Shown here one piece after another: positions 16,311 through 22,629 of a stretch of DNA of 35,490 bases. The DNA is from an uncultured Prevotella sp. (GTDB lineage Bacteria; Bacteroidota; Bacteroidia; Bacteroidales; Bacteroidaceae): positions 1 through 35,490 of the forward strand of contig CAKPZC010000018.1 of the NCBI GenBank assembly GCA_934203355.1. The letters run 5' to 3'. A model generated the notes under the pieces. It saw only the letters and a list, made by a program, of their open reading frames with translations. It was not told where the DNA came from and ran no database searches. The position numbers and the translations under genes are program-made. How positions within the stretch are numbered: the stretch's first letter is position 1; each line of letters starts with the position of its first letter.

Positions 16311-16460
16311 TTAGTCATTCTTGATGTCATTCTCAAGTTGGTCGATTTCTTTTTGCGCTACCTTTCTGAATGTACTGGGGAACTTGTTCCAATACTCAAG
16401 ATAGAAAAGCAAATCATCCTCTTTGTCCTTAAGTTCCTTCGATTTTCTCTTTTTACTCAT
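16311..16460 (-). CDS. Small first gene of cassette 3
   Basis: This 49-residue charged helical protein (MSKKRKSKELKDKEDDLLFY at the start) begins at the ATG at 16460, 26 bases after the -7 box. An upstream extension of the frame would run through the promoter. It occupies the place of the 43- and 53-residue proteins in the other two cassettes. It shares only a loose pattern with them (acidic run, LL/LI, aromatic, FP/YP, then a helix), so homology is possible but unproven. Function unknown. Confidence 0.6.
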   Translation of the reverse strand: MSKKRKSKELKDKEDDLLFYLEYWNKFPSTFRKVAQKEIDQLENDIKND

Positions 16461-16485
16461 AGGCGATATGTTTTTTATCACAATG

Positions 16486-16548
16486 CAAAGGTAATAAACT
16501 TTTGTTGAATACACAAGAAAAAGAACAATTATTTTCAACAAAAGTTTA
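16486..16548 (-). promoter_or_regulatory. Cassette 3 promoter and 15-base inverted repeat
   Basis: The -7 box TACCTTTG-like TTACCTTTG (16486-16493) is followed upstream by TAAACTTTTGTTGAA (16495-16509) and its perfect complement (16534-16548), 24 bases apart. The layout matches the hicAB operator but the sequence differs. Confidence 0.7.
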
Positions 16549-16587
16549 AAATATATTGTCGTAGCAAAAAAAATCGCACAACACCAA

Positions 16588-16658
16588 AGAAAAAAGTAGA
16601 TTGTTTTGCCCGGAAATTAGATTTCTTCACCCGAAAATGAGCCGCTCAATCTACTTTT
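16588..16658. other. Long-loop inverted repeat between cassettes 2 and 3
   Basis: AAAAAGTAGATTG and its complement CAATCTACTTTTT flank a loop of about 44 bases. Both ends have T-runs, so it could terminate in either direction or be a small structured RNA. No reading frame is seen. Confidence 0.5.
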
Positions 16659-16678
16659 TGCTGTAACGCCACAAAAAA

Positions 16679-16703
16679 CCCCCGATGCTTTCGCACCGAG
16701 GGC
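16679..16703 (-). terminator. Terminator of cassette 2
   Basis: On the minus strand GCCCTCGGTGC-GAAA-GCATCGGGGG is followed by TTTTTTG. It lies 22 bases after the stop of the DUF5053-like gene at 16725. The joining stretch GTGTCAAAAAAATAAGTTA (16706-16724) recurs after cassette 1. Confidence 0.85.
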
Positions 16704-16724
16704 AAGTGTCAAAAAAATAAGTTA

Positions 16725-16970
16725 TTACAACTTGTCAGCCGTCATTCTCAGACGGTTTGCTATATCCACGAGCGCACCCTTGAGACGCTCGCGGTCGATG
16801 TCGCTGAAGTCGTCGGGCTTGCCGTTATTGCGTCCGCTGAACTTATGATAAAGCCAGCTGCGCGATTTACCGAAATAGTTTTGTGCAAGATAAGCCCAAT
16901 TAATGTCCTCATACACATCATTGAGCACCTGGCGCACTGTTGTCTGCTGATTTACGATTGCATATTCCAT
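16725..16970 (-). CDS. DUF5053-like protein, cassette 2
   Basis: This 81-residue protein (MEYAIVNQQTTVRQVLNDVY at the start) is almost entirely the shared core: INWAYLAQNYFGKSRSWLYH, then NGKPDDFSDIDRERLKGALV and a closing helix IANRLRMTADKL. It is the shortest of three tandem paralogues (15844, this one, 17329) and shows the minimal conserved unit (Y-F-x-K-S-x-S-W, G-K-P-x-x-F). Function unknown. It is preceded by a 43-residue gene and a GCCCTCCC hairpin and followed by its own terminator. Confidence 0.7.
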   Translation of the reverse strand: MEYAIVNQQTTVRQVLNDVYEDINWAYLAQNYFGKSRSWLYHKFSGRNNGKPDDFSDIDRERLKGALVDIANRLRMTADKL

Positions 16971-16987
16971 AATTATATCTTTTTTAT

Positions 16988-17009
16988 GCCCTCCCCCGAA
17001 AGGGAGGGC
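16988..17009 (-). terminator. Intercistronic hairpin, cassette 2
   Basis: GCCCTCCC-TTTCGG-GGGAGGGC lies between the two genes. It lacks a T-run here, so it is a stable hairpin rather than a strong terminator. It is in the same place as those in the other cassettes. Confidence 0.65.
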
Positions 17010-17015
17010 TTTAGG

Positions 17016-17147
17016 TTATTCATTCTCCATAAGCTCGTAGACTAAATCCATAATGTAGATTTCAAGTTCTCGTGCTCCGTTCGGGTAGGCTTTTCTGTAA
17101 TTTCTGATAGCCTCAATCAGTTCTTTTTCTTTTTCTGTGTACTTCAT
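17016..17147 (-). CDS. Small first gene of cassette 2
   Basis: This 43-residue protein (MKYTEKEKELIEAIRNYRKA, then YPNGARELEIYIMDLVYELM) starts at 17147, 22 bases after a -7 box. It is clearly related to the first gene of cassette 1: both have (E/K)ELI(E/K)AIRNY....YPNG followed by an acidic helix. No known domain is recognised. Its acidic, helical nature and its first position in an autoregulated-looking pair suggest a regulator or antidote, but this is inference from layout. Confidence 0.65.
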   Translation of the reverse strand: MKYTEKEKELIEAIRNYRKAYPNGARELEIYIMDLVYELMENE

Positions 17148-17168
17148 AACTTAATTTTTTTGACAATG

Positions 17169-17229
17169 CAAAGGTAATCATCTTTTGGTTATTACGCAAG
17201 TTTTTTAACATAAAAAATCACCAAAAGAT
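17169..17229 (-). promoter_or_regulatory. Cassette 2 promoter and inverted repeat
   Basis: The -7 box TACCTTTG (17169-17176) is followed upstream by ATCTTTTGGT (17180-17189) and its perfect complement (17220-17229), 30 bases apart. The operator-like sequence differs from those of the neighbouring cassettes. Confidence 0.65.
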
Positions 17230-17250
17230 TATTATTTAACAATTAAAAAA

Positions 17251-17274
17251 GCCCCGAGGCAGAAGCCCCAGGGC
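17251..17274 (-). terminator. Terminator of cassette 1
   Basis: GCCCTGGGGC-TTCT-GCCTCGGGGC followed by TTTTTTAATT on the minus strand. It is close in sequence to the terminator of cassette 3. Confidence 0.85.
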
Positions 17275-17328
17275 AGGTGTCAAAAAAATAAGTTAAGTGC
17301 GCCGAAAGCTCTAACGGCGACTTGGTGT

Positions 17329-17616
17329 TCAATCAAACGGCGCATTTATAGCCGGAGCTTTTATATTGTCTGCTGCATGACGTATGCGGTCGGCGAGGTC
17401 GTTGAGGGCACAATACAGTTTGTCTGCCTCTTCGGGAGTAAAACCACCTACGCCACCATTGCCGTCTATGCCATACATCTTCTGCTGAAACCACGAAACC
17501 GACTTGTCGAAGTAAGTGCGTGAGATCTCGCGCCATGACACAGCAAGGTAAATGTCGCGCATACGCTTCTTCATGTCGGTTATCTTCTCTTGCTTCTGTC
17601 TTGCTACTACTTCCAT
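17329..17616 (-). CDS. DUF5053-like protein, cassette 1
   Basis: This 95-residue protein (MEVVARQKQEKITDMKKRMR at the start) is the most divergent of the three paralogues. The core reads SWREISRTYFDKSVSWFQQK, then MYGIDGNGGVGGFTPEEADK, so GKP is replaced by a glycine-rich stretch but KSxSW and FTxEE remain. The C-terminus is ADRIRHAADNIKAPAINAPF. Function unknown. It is second in its cassette after a 53-residue gene and a GGTTCTCCC hairpin (17648-17669), and it is followed by a terminator. The divergence suggests an old duplication or independent acquisition rather than a recent tandem copy. Confidence 0.65.
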   Translation of the reverse strand: MEVVARQKQEKITDMKKRMRDIYLAVSWREISRTYFDKSVSWFQQKMYGIDGNGGVGGFTPEEADKLYCALNDLADRIRHAADNIKAPAINAPFD

Positions 17617-17647
17617 AATGATTATCTTTTTATATTGTTTATCTAAA

Positions 17648-17669
17648 GGCTCTCCCCGAAGGGAGAACC
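17648..17669 (-). terminator. Intercistronic hairpin, cassette 1
   Basis: GGTTCTCCC-TTCG-GGGAGAGCC followed by TTTAG lies between the two genes, matching the CTCCC/GGGAG hairpins in cassettes 2 and 3. Confidence 0.65.
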
Positions 17670-17680
17670 GTTGTTAATCT

Positions 17681-17842
17681 TTAATCCTTAGGCATGTCTG
17701 TCAACCTCTGGAACAAGTCCTCCGCATAGTCGAGCAGGTCAGGATAACCATTAGGATAACTGTTGCAATAATTGCGGATTGCCTTGATTAGCTCCTCCTC
17801 TTCGGGAGTCACATTCATTTTGATTGTCTCTTGTTTCTTCAT
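17681..17842 (-). CDS. Small first gene of cassette 1
   Basis: This 53-residue protein starts at the ATG at 17842 (MKKQETIKMNVTPEEEELIK), then AIRNYCNSYPNGYPDLLDYA and an acidic end. It is a homologue of the 43-residue protein at 17016-17147. It is acidic and helical with no known domain. The start is chosen because it lies 28 bases after the -7 box at 17870-17877; a start further upstream would sit against the promoter. The role is inferred from layout only. Confidence 0.65.
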   Translation of the reverse strand: MKKQETIKMNVTPEEEELIKAIRNYCNSYPNGYPDLLDYAEDLFQRLTDMPKD

Positions 17843-17869
17843 ATACAATGCTTTATTAATTGAACAATG

Positions 17870-17926
17870 CAAAGGTACTAATTATTTAAATAGTACACAA
17901 ATAATTTACTAACAATTTAATTAGTA
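17870..17926 (-). promoter_or_regulatory. Cassette 1 promoter with repeated ACTAA/TTAGT motifs
   Basis: The -7 box TACCTTTG (17870-17877) overlaps TACTAATTA (17876-17884), whose complement TAATTAGTA lies at 17918-17926. A second inverted pair, AATTATTT/AAATAATT (17880-17887 and 17899-17906), lies inside. It is a probable operator, less tidy than those of the other cassettes. Confidence 0.55.
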
Positions 17927-17941
17927 ATAAAAAAAATAACA

Positions 17942-18045
17942 AAAAAAATGGCTGGGAACTTCACAGTCGCCAGCCTAATAGCATAGAGTAAAACTTTTAA
18001 ATAGAAATCAAAAAAATACCTGCTTGAAAATTGCAATTACTAATA
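17942..18045 (-). ncRNA. Candidate small RNA of about 100 bases
   Basis: A -7 box TATCTTTG lies at 18051-18058. A strong terminator, GGCTGG...CCAGCC (17950-17975) followed by ATTTTTTTTG, ends transcription about 100 bases later. No reading frame longer than a few codons lies between them. A further hairpin with a T-run (18066-18090, ATGCTG/CAGCAT) insulates the unit from radC. I see no -33 element, so the promoter is weakly supported. It lies between radC and cassette 1. Confidence 0.45.
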
Positions 18046-18153
18046 CTCTACAAAGATACAAAAAAAAATGCTGAAAAACAGCATAATAGGAAAGCCAAAA
18101 TCCATAAGGATTTTACCAAAACAGGGGCGGGCTGGGCGGGACATCAAACAACC

Positions 18154-18181
18154 ACCATTTTGTTGACGTCAACAAAATGGT
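18154..18181. repeat. Perfect 28-base palindrome
   Basis: Arms of 14 bases (ACCATTTTGTTGAC and its complement) meet with no loop. It lies just beyond the radC terminator (18192-18214: CCCGACCTAA-TTT-TTAGGTCGGG, then ATTTTTT). It could be a binding site for a dimeric protein; nothing else explains it. Confidence 0.8.
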
Positions 18182-18191
18182 ACCAAAAAAT

Positions 18192-18214
18192 CCCGACCTA
18201 AAAATTAGGTCGGG
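18192..18214 (-). terminator. Terminator after radC
   Basis: A ten-base stem CCCGACCTAA/TTAGGTCGGG with a short loop is followed on the minus strand by ATTTTTTGG, 8 bases after the radC stop. Confidence 0.85.
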
Positions 18215-18222
18215 CAAAATCA

Positions 18223-18924
18223 TTAAAGTTGTCCCTCCTCGTTGAAACTGTAATAACCATTGTTAGTAATAATAACATGGTCAACGAGAAAAATTCTCAT
18301 AGTCTCGCATGCCTGTTTAACCTTCAACGTTAATCTTTTATCGTCCATGCTTGGATTTAGTTGTCCGCTTGGGTGGTTGTGTACGAGAGTAATAACAGTA
18401 GCATTACACAGGAGAGCTTCACGAAGAATAACCCTAACGTCGACGGCTGTTTCAGTTAGTCCCCCACTCGACAATTTCACGGCTTTGATGAGATTAAAAC
18501 GGTTATTCATCAAAAGGGCGTGCGCTTCCTCATGGTCCGCATTGCCAATAATAGGGCGAAAATACCGCCAAACTTTCTCTGCACCCCCATAGTTTTCCAC
18601 CGCTTTAGCCTTCTCACACTCCAACCGTCTTGCAACCTCGAAGACCGCTTTAAGTGCCATTGCCTTAGTAGGGTCAACACCTTGCACCCCTTCAAGTTCA
18701 TCGATGCGCAAATCTCGAAGACCACTAAGAGAACCACCGCACATATTTACAAGTTGCCTTGCCTGCCTTATTGCTATACGTGGGTCTTTGCCTTGCCCTA
18801 TGATGAGCGAAAGGAGTTCCACAACATCAAGCGATTGCAGACCGTTGTTAACTGCTTTAAACTCGGGACGTTCCTCACATACCAATTGAGAGAAGTCCGC
18901 ACATTCATTATATTTCATTGTCAT
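18223..18924 (-). CDS. radC: RadC-family JAB-domain protein
   Basis: This 233-residue protein starts at the ATG at 18924 (MTMKYNECADFSQLVCEERP); 18918 is equally possible, and the longer frame overlaps the upstream gene. The N-terminal helical region includes a helix-hairpin-helix-like GVDPTKAMALKAVFEVARRL. The C-terminal JAB/MPN domain carries the metal-binding signature HNHPSG followed by LNPSMDD, with VDVRVILREALLCNATVITL before it, all intact. RadC proteins are widespread in mobile elements. Their biochemical role is unsettled (once linked to DNA repair, now better described as a putative metal-dependent hydrolase). It overlaps the PRTase gene by about 17 bases and is thus translationally coupled. 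A terminator follows. Confidence 0.88.
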   Translation of the reverse strand: MTMKYNECADFSQLVCEERPEFKAVNNGLQSLDVVELLSLIIGQGKDPRIAIRQARQLVNMCGGSLSGLRDLRIDELEGVQGVDPTKAMALKAVFEVARRLECEKAKAVENYGGAEKVWRYFRPIIGNADHEEAHALLMNNRFNLIKAVKLSSGGLTETAVDVRVILREALLCNATVITLVHNHPSGQLNPSMDDKRLTLKVKQACETMRIFLVDHVIITNNGYYSFNEEGQL

Positions 18925-19459
18925 AATTATCAGAATAAGGGTTAATAGTACGTGCAAGAAACATTGCTCCAATAACATTTGCGCCAACACTTTGCAGTTC
19001 ATCGGCAAACCATTTTGCCGTTTGTCCCGTTGTTAATAGGTCGTCGAATAGAATCACGGTCTTACCTGCAAAGAAATCGGGGTCAGCACTCACCGAATAG
19101 CCAAAAGACTCGCTAACAATATGATTAACATTGGTGTGTTTAGCTTCACGGATGCCAAAGATATTCACGTGCTTAGTGCCATTCTGAATACCCGTGCGCT
19201 CACTAACCTCAGCCGCAAATCTTCTAAACCTACGGATATATTTTGCATTGGTAGAAGATGCCACACAACACAAGACATAATCTTCACAACTTGCGCCATA
19301 CCATTTTGTAAGCTTATTAGAAACAATGTCTATAGCATGGTCAGTTGCAAACCGCTCACCGTCCTTAAAGGCATAGACATATTTACGCACATTGATTAAA
19401 TTATCGTTGTCAGTTGCAAACCGTTTTGGCAGATAACTGTAGAAATTAGAAGTTTTCAT
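18908..19459 (-). CDS. Phosphoribosyltransferase-like protein
   Basis: This 183-residue protein starts at the ATG at 19459 (MKTSNFYSYLPKRFATDNDN). The PRPP-binding loop of type I phosphoribosyltransferases is visible at residues 135-147 (VILFDDLLTTGQT: hydrophobic strand, DD, then TTG-T), followed by a helix and GANVIGAMFLART. The first half has CCVASSTNAKYIRRFRRFA and HVNIFGIREAKHTNVNH. This is most like the ComF-type PRTases found beside radC on Bacteroidales mobile elements. The substrate is unknown. It is coupled to radC by overlap, and I see no TAnnTTTG promoter upstream. Confidence 0.8.
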   Translation of the reverse strand: MKTSNFYSYLPKRFATDNDNLINVRKYVYAFKDGERFATDHAIDIVSNKLTKWYGASCEDYVLCCVASSTNAKYIRRFRRFAAEVSERTGIQNGTKHVNIFGIREAKHTNVNHIVSESFGYSVSADPDFFAGKTVILFDDLLTTGQTAKWFADELQSVGANVIGAMFLARTINPYSDNYDNEI

Positions 19460-20185
19460 ATTACTCAAGTTTTAAGTTATTGAATATTCTCCGAGGCGAG
19501 AAAGGAGCTTTTTACACCTCCCATCTGTAGCCCGTTTGAGAGTTTTTTTTTATTCACGTCGGGTCGAATTTCGCTTTTTACGCCGCATCAAAACGACGAA
19601 AGCAAGGCTAAAAGACAAGAAAAAGAGGCAGAAATTTCACGGAAAACCGAGTTTTTCAAAGGAAGCCGTAGGAAAGAAAAACTCGGAAGGCTGCCGTTAA
19701 ATTTCTGTCGCTTTAGCTTGCGGTTCTTGACTGACAGCCGTTCGTCGTACCTTCGCGAAGTAAAAACGATATTTCATTCTACCCGATGTACCTTATTCAA
19801 TTAAAAAAGCTCTCAATCGGATAAGCGGAAGATGATAAAAAAATCCATTCTCCCATGGAGAATACCACCCGATAGCTCGCTATCGGCAGCGCTTTTGCTT
19901 CTTTTCCGCAATGAAAAGAAGTCACTAAATCAAAAAATGTCGCGTTTTCGCGTACCTATTCCATACCTGCAAAATTTATCCACCTTATTTTCAATGAGTT
20001 ATGTGGATAAATTTTGCAGGGTGGGAGAGTTTCACTCTCTCCACCACTACACCGCCCTGCTTTGGATTGGCAATTGCCTCCCCTCGTCCGTGCGGAATAT
20101 GCAGAGCGATGTGAACAAGTATGTGATTTCGGCTTGCGGTCGAGCGAGCTTGTGTAGAAAAAAGCAGCTTGGCAATTGCCAAACA
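19460..20185. other. Structured non-coding block with DnaA-box hairpin
   Basis: No convincing gene in 726 bases. Structures seen: nested inverted repeats CAGAAATTT (19629-19637 with 19699-19707) enclosing CCGAGTTTTTC (19647-19657 with 19676-19686); CCGATAGC/GCTATCGG (19869-19886); and a perfect 18-base inverted repeat CCTGCAAAATTTATCCAC (19966-19983 with 20003-20020). The last contains an exact DnaA-box complement TGTGGATAA in its right arm and TTATCCACC in its left arm. GGCAATTGCC occurs twice (near 20069 and 20171). The open frames crossing the block read through these stems and lack codon bias. Possible identities are a replication origin, oriT-like site or structured RNA. Confidence 0.55.
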
Positions 20186-20190
20186 AAAAA

Positions 20191-20217
20191 GCCACCTACG
20201 CATCACGCGCAAGTGGC
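20191..20217 (-). terminator. Terminator after terminase large subunit gene
   Basis: On the minus strand GCCACTTGCGC-GTGAT-GCGTAGGTGGC is followed by TTTTTTG, 45 bases after the terminase stop. It ends the packaging operon. Confidence 0.85.
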
Positions 20218-20262
20218 ACAAATTCAAAAAAAATGAGTAAAACAAAAACTAACCATAAAAAC

Positions 20263-21891
20263 CTATCCATAAGTGTTAGCGGTGCCGCCAGAACCTTGGA
20301 ACACGGGCTTGGTCTCAGCACCTATGCAGAGCACGTCGAAAGCATCAGAGCCATCGGTACGCGCTTCGAGCTTGTCCTCCTCAGTCTCGGCGAGCTTCTC
20401 ACCTCGCTTATCCTTCTTGCCATTGTAGACACCTGCAGAAGTGATAGAGATGAAGAGGTCTGGATTGTTGTCGCGGTTGATGAACACCTGCAGGCGCGCA
20501 CGTCCACGGAACATATTATTGATAAGAGCATTCTTCTCGATGTGGTTCATCGGGTTGCCCAGGTACACGTCGCGCACAGCCCAGCCCATGGAGCGCAGCG
20601 ACTTGACAACCTCCTTGTGTGGGTCGTTGTAGTGCAAGCCCCAGTTAGTGCCAACCATGGTGGAATCGTAGTAGAATATTACCTGATGGCGACGATGGAA
20701 GTGATAGTAAGCATTAAAGTCCTCAAGCAGCTCAGGAATCTTGCGCTCGTACTTGACGAAGAACGACTTGAGAATGCGGAGTTTGGAGCCTTGCACCTGC
20801 CCCACCACAAGCCAGTTGATGAGGTTGTTGGAGTCGAAGGCTATGAGCAGAGGAGCACGTTCGTCGCGGTCGGCATCCATTCGGCAGTCGTTCGGGATGA
20901 CTCCACCCTCAGCCTTGGCGAGATTGTGGAGATTAAGCACAGACTCATTAGGAGCCGTATAGAGATTGACATCCTCACGCATACCACCATAGAATCCATC
21001 GGCTGCGATGCCTATGCGCTGGCACATGATGGAGGTGGCGAAGGTGAGCGGAGGGAGGTCGCGCTTTGCACGTCGGATGAACTCCTCGCCGAGAAGAGCA
21101 AGATTCTCGATAGACGAATACTCCTTGTAGAGGAGACAATGGGAGCGGAAGAAATTAAGCTGGCGGTTAAGCTCATCAAGACGCTTGCTTATAGCCTCAT
21201 GCAGCTCAGGGCGTTTGGTCAGCTTGGCACGCAGTCGCCACATCTGATAGATAATACCCTCGATGACCTTGACAAGTTCAGGATCCTGCTTGTCCTTGTA
21301 GGAGAGGAACCATGAACCCTTCTTAGTGACCGGCATATCCGACGTGATAGTCATGCCATGATGCAGAGGAAAGTGTCGGAAGTACATCTCATTACCACGA
21401 TTAGCTTGGAACGTCTCATCCTTGAGCTGCTCGAAGTCGATGAACTTTGCCTCGTCGATGATGAGGTAGTCAAGCGACATTGAGTTAGAGGTGCCCGAGC
21501 GGTCCTGCGAGATAATGTTGCAGACAGAGCCGTTGTAGAAGCTGATGGTGTTCTCCCAGTTGGCAGGTGTGAAGATAGGCGACTTCCAATGCAACTTCTT
21601 CCATGGTCGGCGACCAACAACATAATGCAGGTCGCGCTTGAACCCCCAGCGCTCAAGATGAATGAGCATTGATGGAAGGATATTGGTGAGACAACGCTTG
21701 ACAGAAGGAGCAACAAAACCACCCATCGAGCCAGGCATACCCTGGAAACACGACTGCAAGCGTCGTGCTTGAATAGCACCCTTGCCGATACCACGACCTG
21801 CCACAATAACCTCGTCGCGAGTGTTCATGGCAAGGGAGTAGTACTGTGCATCGTTGAAGTATTGTCGGTTGGGTTCTGTGTTATCAATCAT
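20263..21891 (-). CDS. terL: Terminase large subunit (ATPase-nuclease)
   Basis: This protein of about 542 residues starts at the ATG at 21891, which overlaps the upstream stop by 8 bases (an ATG at 21897 is close; the frame starting at 21987 lies inside the upstream gene). It pumps phage DNA through the portal and cuts it. The ATPase has a Walker-A-like loop at residues 32-38 (GRGIGKG), in which the usual final Ser/Thr is Gly, and a Walker B strand YLIIDE (D146-E147). A coupling-like segment follows (MTITSDMPVTKKGSW). The RNase-H-like nuclease has its acidic residues in LLIAFDS (D353), VIFYYDS (D409) and DGSDAFD (D516). The length is typical. It is last in the packaging operon, next to two small-subunit candidates. 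Confidence 0.9.
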   Translation of the reverse strand: MIDNTEPNRQYFNDAQYYSLAMNTRDEVIVAGRGIGKGAIQARRLQSCFQGMPGSMGGFVAPSVKRCLTNILPSMLIHLERWGFKRDLHYVVGRRPWKKLHWKSPIFTPANWENTISFYNGSVCNIISQDRSGTSNSMSLDYLIIDEAKFIDFEQLKDETFQANRGNEMYFRHFPLHHGMTITSDMPVTKKGSWFLSYKDKQDPELVKVIEGIIYQMWRLRAKLTKRPELHEAISKRLDELNRQLNFFRSHCLLYKEYSSIENLALLGEEFIRRAKRDLPPLTFATSIMCQRIGIAADGFYGGMREDVNLYTAPNESVLNLHNLAKAEGGVIPNDCRMDADRDERAPLLIAFDSNNLINWLVVGQVQGSKLRILKSFFVKYERKIPELLEDFNAYYHFHRRHQVIFYYDSTMVGTNWGLHYNDPHKEVVKSLRSMGWAVRDVYLGNPMNHIEKNALINNMFRGRARLQVFINRDNNPDLFISITSAGVYNGKKDKRGEKLAETEEDKLEARTDGSDAFDVLCIGAETKPVFQGSGGTANTYG

Positions 21892-22480
21892 CTTCATCGG
21901 GTTTAGGTTCATCCTTAATCTCCTCAAAGTCAGCGTCCTGCACCATAGTATTGGAGTAGCGCTTGTAGAGAGCACGAATCTTGCCACGAAGGTCAGGGAT
22001 GCGCTCTATACCGAGAACTGTAGGATCGTCGGTCGGCTCGAAGTTCTGCGGCACAATCTTGTCGAATTCAAGGTCAGGTTCATCATCCTTGTCTGTGCGA
22101 TTGTTCGCAACAAGCACCTTGGAGAGAGCAGCCACGGCCCGCCACTCGCCAGCCTTACGAGCTGCAGCAATGTCCTGCTCGATGGACTTGTTAATCTTCC
22201 ACCTCATGAACTCCTTGGTGGTCTGCTGCATGTTGCCGAGCAAAACCTTGGTTAGATTCAGATCCTCGTAGGCAAGAGAGCGCGAAGCCTTGAACATATT
22301 CATGTCGTACTGCACAAGGTCGTTGTCGCTCTTCGAGGGGAACTGCAGCCAATACGCATATAGCCCACGAATGCGATGCAGCCTATTGAGGACCGAATCG
22401 GAGACACGCAGGTCGCGAAGCTCAGAGTCGTCGAGAGTGACGTAGCGCGAGTATTCATCGAGGTTGACGGGAAGAGGCAT
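21884..22480 (-). CDS. Terminase-associated protein, small-subunit candidate
   Basis: This 198-residue protein (MPLPVNLDEYSRYVTLDDSE at the start) is helical, with an acidic C-terminus (DADFEEIKDEPKPDEDD). It lies directly upstream of and overlaps terL, the usual place of the small subunit. I see no obvious helix-turn-helix, whereas the shorter protein at 22630-22908 has one, so the DNA-recognition role may belong to that one and this may be an adaptor. Its start codon adjoins spacer R5. Confidence 0.5.
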   Translation of the reverse strand: MPLPVNLDEYSRYVTLDDSELRDLRVSDSVLNRLHRIRGLYAYWLQFPSKSDNDLVQYDMNMFKASRSLAYEDLNLTKVLLGNMQQTTKEFMRWKINKSIEQDIAAARKAGEWRAVAALSKVLVANNRTDKDDEPDLEFDKIVPQNFEPTDDPTVLGIERIPDLRGKIRALYKRYSNTMVQDADFEEIKDEPKPDEDD

Positions 22481-22629
22481 GTGGAATGTTGAATTTTGAG
22501 TTTTGAATTTTGAATTGTCGGCGGAGCCGATTTTGAATTTTGAATTTTGAGTTTTGAATTTTGAATTGAAAAATTATCCATGCGCCATAGGCGCACAACT
22601 CCACATTCAACATTCAACACTCAACATTC
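22481..22629. repeat. Fold-back heptad spacer R5 with two hairpins
   Basis: This 149-base spacer has TTTTGAA/TTTTGAG heptads on the left and CATTCAAC heptads on the right, with hairpins CGGC-GGAG-CCG and TGCGC-CATA-GGCGCA. It is the same design as R3 and R4 but 10 kb away, in the packaging operon. Confidence 0.9.

Noticed and set aside
19956..20245. Open frames across the structured non-coding block
   Set aside because: They translate perfect inverted repeats and a terminator, and no frame shows family similarity or a ribosome-site context.
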